NCBI RefSeq assembly: GCF_003149045.1
Contig: NZ_QGDU01000001.1
Location: 128,458 to 192,457, forward strand
Length of the DNA stretch: 64,000 nucleotides
Source of the DNA: Fibrobacter sp. UWR4
Lineage (GTDB): Bacteria > Fibrobacterota > Fibrobacteria > Fibrobacterales > Fibrobacteraceae
Reading direction: 5' to 3'
Positions 61,520-64,000 of this stretch are shown here, piece by piece; within the stretch, counting starts at the first letter, position 1; every line of letters starts with the position of its first letter. The notes under the pieces are model-generated. The model searched no databases, was not told the DNA's origin, and worked only from the letters and a program-made list of their open reading frames with translations. The position numbers and the translations under genes were made by a program.

Positions 61520-62488
61520 CTATTTAAACCGTTTGCAGAATTTGCAACTTTGGCAGAAGGGATGGCGAAGTTCGTGATTTGCGAATCCTTCACGGATATT
61601 TGTAGCCATGGGGGAGGATAGAATTTCTGTCAAGGAATTTTCCTGAATATGGCCTAAGGTGATTTGACCGCTATGATCTAGACAGCAGGCCACAACGCGG
61701 CCATCGTGGAGAATGGCGCAGTGAGTGTCCAGGGCGCGACAAGTTCCTTTTGAGGAAAGAGTCTCGCCACCTGCGGGCCATTCAAAGCGGGAGTCCTGAT
61801 GAATATAAATGCGGCCTTCCACAAGGAAGCTTTTGTGACGGCTGCAAAAATGTTCCAAAGTAATGGGAGCGCGGTTTTGCTCAGCAGCGCTGTTCTGGCC
61901 TGCGACGCAGTTCTCGCTTGAGGAGTCCGTGCGACCAAATGCTTCATTCACCTGCTTCAGCATGTAGTTGTTCCAAGCGTTGGAACTTTCGTCACCTACG
62001 TTCCAAAGACGTAAATTGATGTACAAGTCCGGCCGTTCCACGGCAGCCATGCGGCAGAAATCCAGAACGTTTTGCAAATAACTGCGGGCTTCATCCAAAG
62101 GCAATTCTGCGTAAGCGTGGGTGGAAAAATTCACTTGACGCACGGCGGAAGAGGCAAGAATGGCTTTCCCTACACGCTCAATGGTGGTGCCGTTGGTGGT
62201 GAGTGTTAGTTGTAACTTCTTGTCATTAATTCTGACGCTTGAAACCTGCTCCAATTTTTTAAGGAAATTTCCAAAGCTCGGATGGAGCGTAGGTTCTCCA
62301 AGTACATGGAAGTATACTTGTTCTGTAACGGTTGCTGCTTCCCTTAAACAACGTTCAAAAAGTTCCGACGACATGAAGGTTCGCGGCGTAGAATCGGCAC
62401 GGGATCCGCAGGGGCAGAAACTGCAGTGCAGATTGCAGACATCCGTGATTTCAATATAAACGCCGTTCATTCTTGAGTGTCTTGCCAC
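61520..62488 (-). CDS. Radical SAM/SPASM-domain protein
   Basis: 322 residues. The 4Fe-4S site is CNLHCSFC with the N-terminal EITDVCN. VLGEPTLHPSF and TLTTNGTTIERV follow as in radical SAM cores. The C-terminal SPASM part has GTCRAL, VVACCLDHSGQITLG and CQSCKFCKRF, which could bind auxiliary clusters. The substrate is unknown; no peptide-precursor gene is evident nearby. It is not QueE. Confidence 0.85.
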   Translation of the reverse strand: MARHSRMNGVYIEITDVCNLHCSFCPCGSRADSTPRTFMSSELFERCLREAATVTEQVYFHVLGEPTLHPSFGNFLKKLEQVSSVRINDKKLQLTLTTNGTTIERVGKAILASSAVRQVNFSTHAYAELPLDEARSYLQNVLDFCRMAAVERPDLYINLRLWNVGDESSNAWNNYMLKQVNEAFGRTDSSSENCVAGQNSAAEQNRAPITLEHFCSRHKSFLVEGRIYIHQDSRFEWPAGGETLSSKGTCRALDTHCAILHDGRVVACCLDHSGQITLGHIQENSLTEILSSPMATNIREGFANHELRHPFCQSCKFCKRFK

Positions 62489-62492
62489 AGTG

Positions 62493-62519
62493 CGTCATGC
62501 CGAACTTGTTTCGGCATCA
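62493..62519. repeat. Dispersed palindromic repeat CGTCATGCCGAA...TTCGGCATC
   Basis: 8-bp arms ATGCCGAA / TTCGGCAT with loop CTTGT, between the CLC gene end and the radical SAM start. It resembles widely dispersed palindromes and could terminate the CLC transcript. Confidence 0.6.
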
Positions 62520-62521
62520 GC

Positions 62522-63898
62522 TTAAAACTTCAGTTTCAATTTCTTCTGGTTGTAAATGCTTTGGCCACCATTGCAAACGTAGGCTGCAACGCAAGTCACA
62601 AAGAATACCGGCAAAGTGTCAAAACCAAAAACTTCGCAACCAATCAAAATGGGGGCCCACAAGGTGTTGGTGGCACTTCCGAATACGGCTGCATAACCAA
62701 GTGCTGCAGCCAACGGGAAGGGGAGGCCAAAGGTTGCTGCAGCCACTGCACCGAGGGTTGCGCCAATGCTGAACAACGGGGTTACTTCACCGCCCTGGAA
62801 GCCTGCTGCCAAAGTGAGAATCGTCAGCACTACTTTCAAAATCCAGTCATAATTGTGGATGCCGGCGGCGACTCCGTCTGTTCCAATGAAGCTAAGGTCG
62901 ATCAAGTTGGTGCCCAGGCCGGAATAACGGCCCTGCCAAAGAAGCAAGAAAATCGCGGAAAGCGAAACGCCCATGATGGCGATGCGCTTGATGGGGTTGG
63001 GAAATTTCTTGGCGAAGAAATTCTTGGCCAGGCTCAACAGCTTTGCGAAACCTCCGCCCACAATGCCAAAGAGAATACCAATCAGCGCAAGTTTTACAAT
63101 AAAGTTCATGTCCAAGGCTCCGTCATTCATAAAGAGCCCTGCTACATCCAGGTTGCCGTTTGCACCAAGTAAATCGTTCAGGTCTACGCTAAATTTTTCA
63201 AGACCCAGCATATTGGAGACCTTGCAAGCTGCAAATGCCGCTACAACAGCCGGAAGCAAGGCTATCAAATCCATGTGACCAACAATCAGGACTTCCAGAG
63301 CGAATGCGGTTGCCGCCAGAGGAATCTGGAAAAGTCCGCTAAAGCCTGCGGCCATGCCTGCCACCAGCAAAATATGACTGGCATTTTCGAAGGGGAACTT
63401 TTTGCTGATGTTGTGACCGAGGGTGGCTCCAATTTGTACTGCGACACCTTCACGGCCGGCACTACCGCCGAACAAATGAGTCACCCATGTGGTTACGGCA
63501 ACCAAGGGAATCAAGCGGAGGGGAATGTTGTTTTCCTTGCCCTGGCCTACTGCAAAAACAAGACCCATGCCACGTTCTGCTCCCTTGCCAAACTTCTTAT
63601 ACAGCAGTACTATGCCTGCACCAGCCAAAGCAAGTGCCGGAATAAAATACAGCGGATTTGCATCACGGAGCCCGCCAACAGCTAGCAGTACCTGGCCAAA
63701 GAAAGCCATCAACGCACCGATGGCTGCACCCATGGCGGCTGCCACGATGGTTAGTACGGGAATGGCGAACCACTTCTTGAAAAATCCGCCTACGCGGGCC
63801 TTCATCTGTTCTTTCGCCATCTTCATCATCTGCTCCTTCATCTCGGGAGACATGCCGGCGAACTGTTCCTTAAACTGATTGTATTTATTAAAATCCAT
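62522..63898 (-). CDS. CLC-family anion channel/antiporter, probably fluoride-type
   Basis: 458 residues from the ATG at 63898 (MDFNKYNQF), with an amphipathic N-terminus and about 16 short membrane helices. The gating-Glu motif is GGSAGREGVAVQIG; GREG followed by Val or Thr, rather than Pro, is a mark of the CLC-F fluoride/proton antiporters. Further motifs: AGFSGLFQIPLAATAFALEVL and AAGFQGGEVTPLFSIGATLG. No fluoride riboswitch is seen in its leader. Confidence 0.82.
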   Translation of the reverse strand: MDFNKYNQFKEQFAGMSPEMKEQMMKMAKEQMKARVGGFFKKWFAIPVLTIVAAAMGAAIGALMAFFGQVLLAVGGLRDANPLYFIPALALAGAGIVLLYKKFGKGAERGMGLVFAVGQGKENNIPLRLIPLVAVTTWVTHLFGGSAGREGVAVQIGATLGHNISKKFPFENASHILLVAGMAAGFSGLFQIPLAATAFALEVLIVGHMDLIALLPAVVAAFAACKVSNMLGLEKFSVDLNDLLGANGNLDVAGLFMNDGALDMNFIVKLALIGILFGIVGGGFAKLLSLAKNFFAKKFPNPIKRIAIMGVSLSAIFLLLWQGRYSGLGTNLIDLSFIGTDGVAAGIHNYDWILKVVLTILTLAAGFQGGEVTPLFSIGATLGAVAAATFGLPFPLAAALGYAAVFGSATNTLWAPILIGCEVFGFDTLPVFFVTCVAAYVCNGGQSIYNQKKLKLKF

Positions 63899-63942
63899 GC
63901 TAAACTCTTTTTTGTTTTTTCGGAGGAAAATGTAGAAAATGA

Positions 63943-63973
63943 AAAAGTCCAACGGGGTTTCCGCTGAACTTTT
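63943..63973. terminator. Terminator-like hairpin
   Basis: AAAAGTCCAACGG / CCGCTGAACTTTT (two mismatches) with T and A tracts on both sides; probably ends a gene outside the right edge. Confidence 0.5.
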
Positions 63974-64000
63974 AAATTTGCTTAGATTGCCTCGTTACGA

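Noticed and set aside
61520-62488. Reading the radical SAM gene as queE because it lies beside queF and queC
   Set aside because: It has a SPASM-type C-terminus and is larger than QueE; the CxxxCxxC arrangement differs from typical QueE.
63899-64000. Fluoride riboswitch upstream of the CLC gene
   Set aside because: The leader shows a terminator-like hairpin but none of the expected fluoride riboswitch conserved segments.

Overview
The window looks like chromosomal DNA of a Fibrobacter-type bacterium (phylum Fibrobacterota). The main signs are three proteins with the FISUMP domain (the Fibrobacter succinogenes major paralogous domain, TIGR02145), a TIGR02147/DUF4423 regulator of a paralogous family first defined in F. 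succinogenes, lipoproteins with long serine-rich linkers, secreted enzymes with type-IX-like C-terminal tails, and Gram-negative envelope genes. No rRNA, CRISPR array, phage or insertion sequence was recognised. One tRNA (Pro, anticodon CGG) is present.

Layout. 1-2.3 kb: the 3' part of an acidic repeat/TPR protein followed by pilT. 2.3-5.8 kb (minus): an nfeD-floA membrane-microdomain operon with a third coiled-coil gene. 5.9-7.5 kb (minus): a split HipBST toxin-antitoxin operon with its own promoter and palindromic operators. 7.7-8.5 kb: a FISUMP lipoprotein. 8.6-12.5 kb (minus): dnaG-sufC-sufD, with no sufB. 12.6-15.1 kb (minus): a MATE exporter and a DegT-type aminotransferase. 15.2 kb: rpsT. 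15.7-21.8 kb: mglA, mglB, a DUF2914 protein and two predicted outer-membrane barrel proteins in one tight operon. 21.8-25.5 kb: two Ser-rich lipoproteins around a TIGR02147 regulator, with a shared palindrome upstream. 25.6-30.6 kb: a duplicated (outer-membrane protein + epmB) block; one epmB copy is truncated and two FISUMP genes lie next to the truncation point. 30.7-32.4 kb: efp, an RDD membrane protein and a secreted protein. 32.4-32.8 kb: a dense hairpin array and tRNA-Pro.

33.4-36.9 kb: a small secreted protein, then a GlnPQ-like amino-acid importer whose fused substrate-binding halves are in permuted order. 37-41 kb: M6 metalloprotease and GH3 glycosidase. 41.2-44.8 kb: metH, preceded by a repeated palindrome. 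44.9-50.4 kb: GLUG surface protein, LpxL-like acyltransferase, UDP-sugar pyrophosphorylase, mraY. 50.5-56.9 kb: zinc-ribbon protein, HAD hydrolase, cysteine-repeat secreted protein, a large membrane protein with an NPCBM-like tail, and a MurG-like glycosyltransferase. 57-59.3 kb: RluB-type pseudouridine synthase, arginase-fold protein, membrane protein. 59.3-61.4 kb (minus): queF-queC-yhhQ, with a preQ1-I riboswitch over the queF ribosome-binding site. 61.5-63.9 kb (minus): a SPASM radical SAM protein and a CLC-type channel resembling fluoride exporters.

Themes are surface motility and polarity (pilT, mglAB, outer-membrane barrels), envelope synthesis, polysaccharide degradation, translation accessories (efp/epmB, queuosine) and lineage-specific surface lipoproteins. 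The strongest candidates for undescribed biology are the permuted importer, the palindrome-linked TIGR02147 regulon, the mglAB-barrel operon, the FISUMP pair beside a broken epmB duplicate and the tRNA-linked hairpin array.
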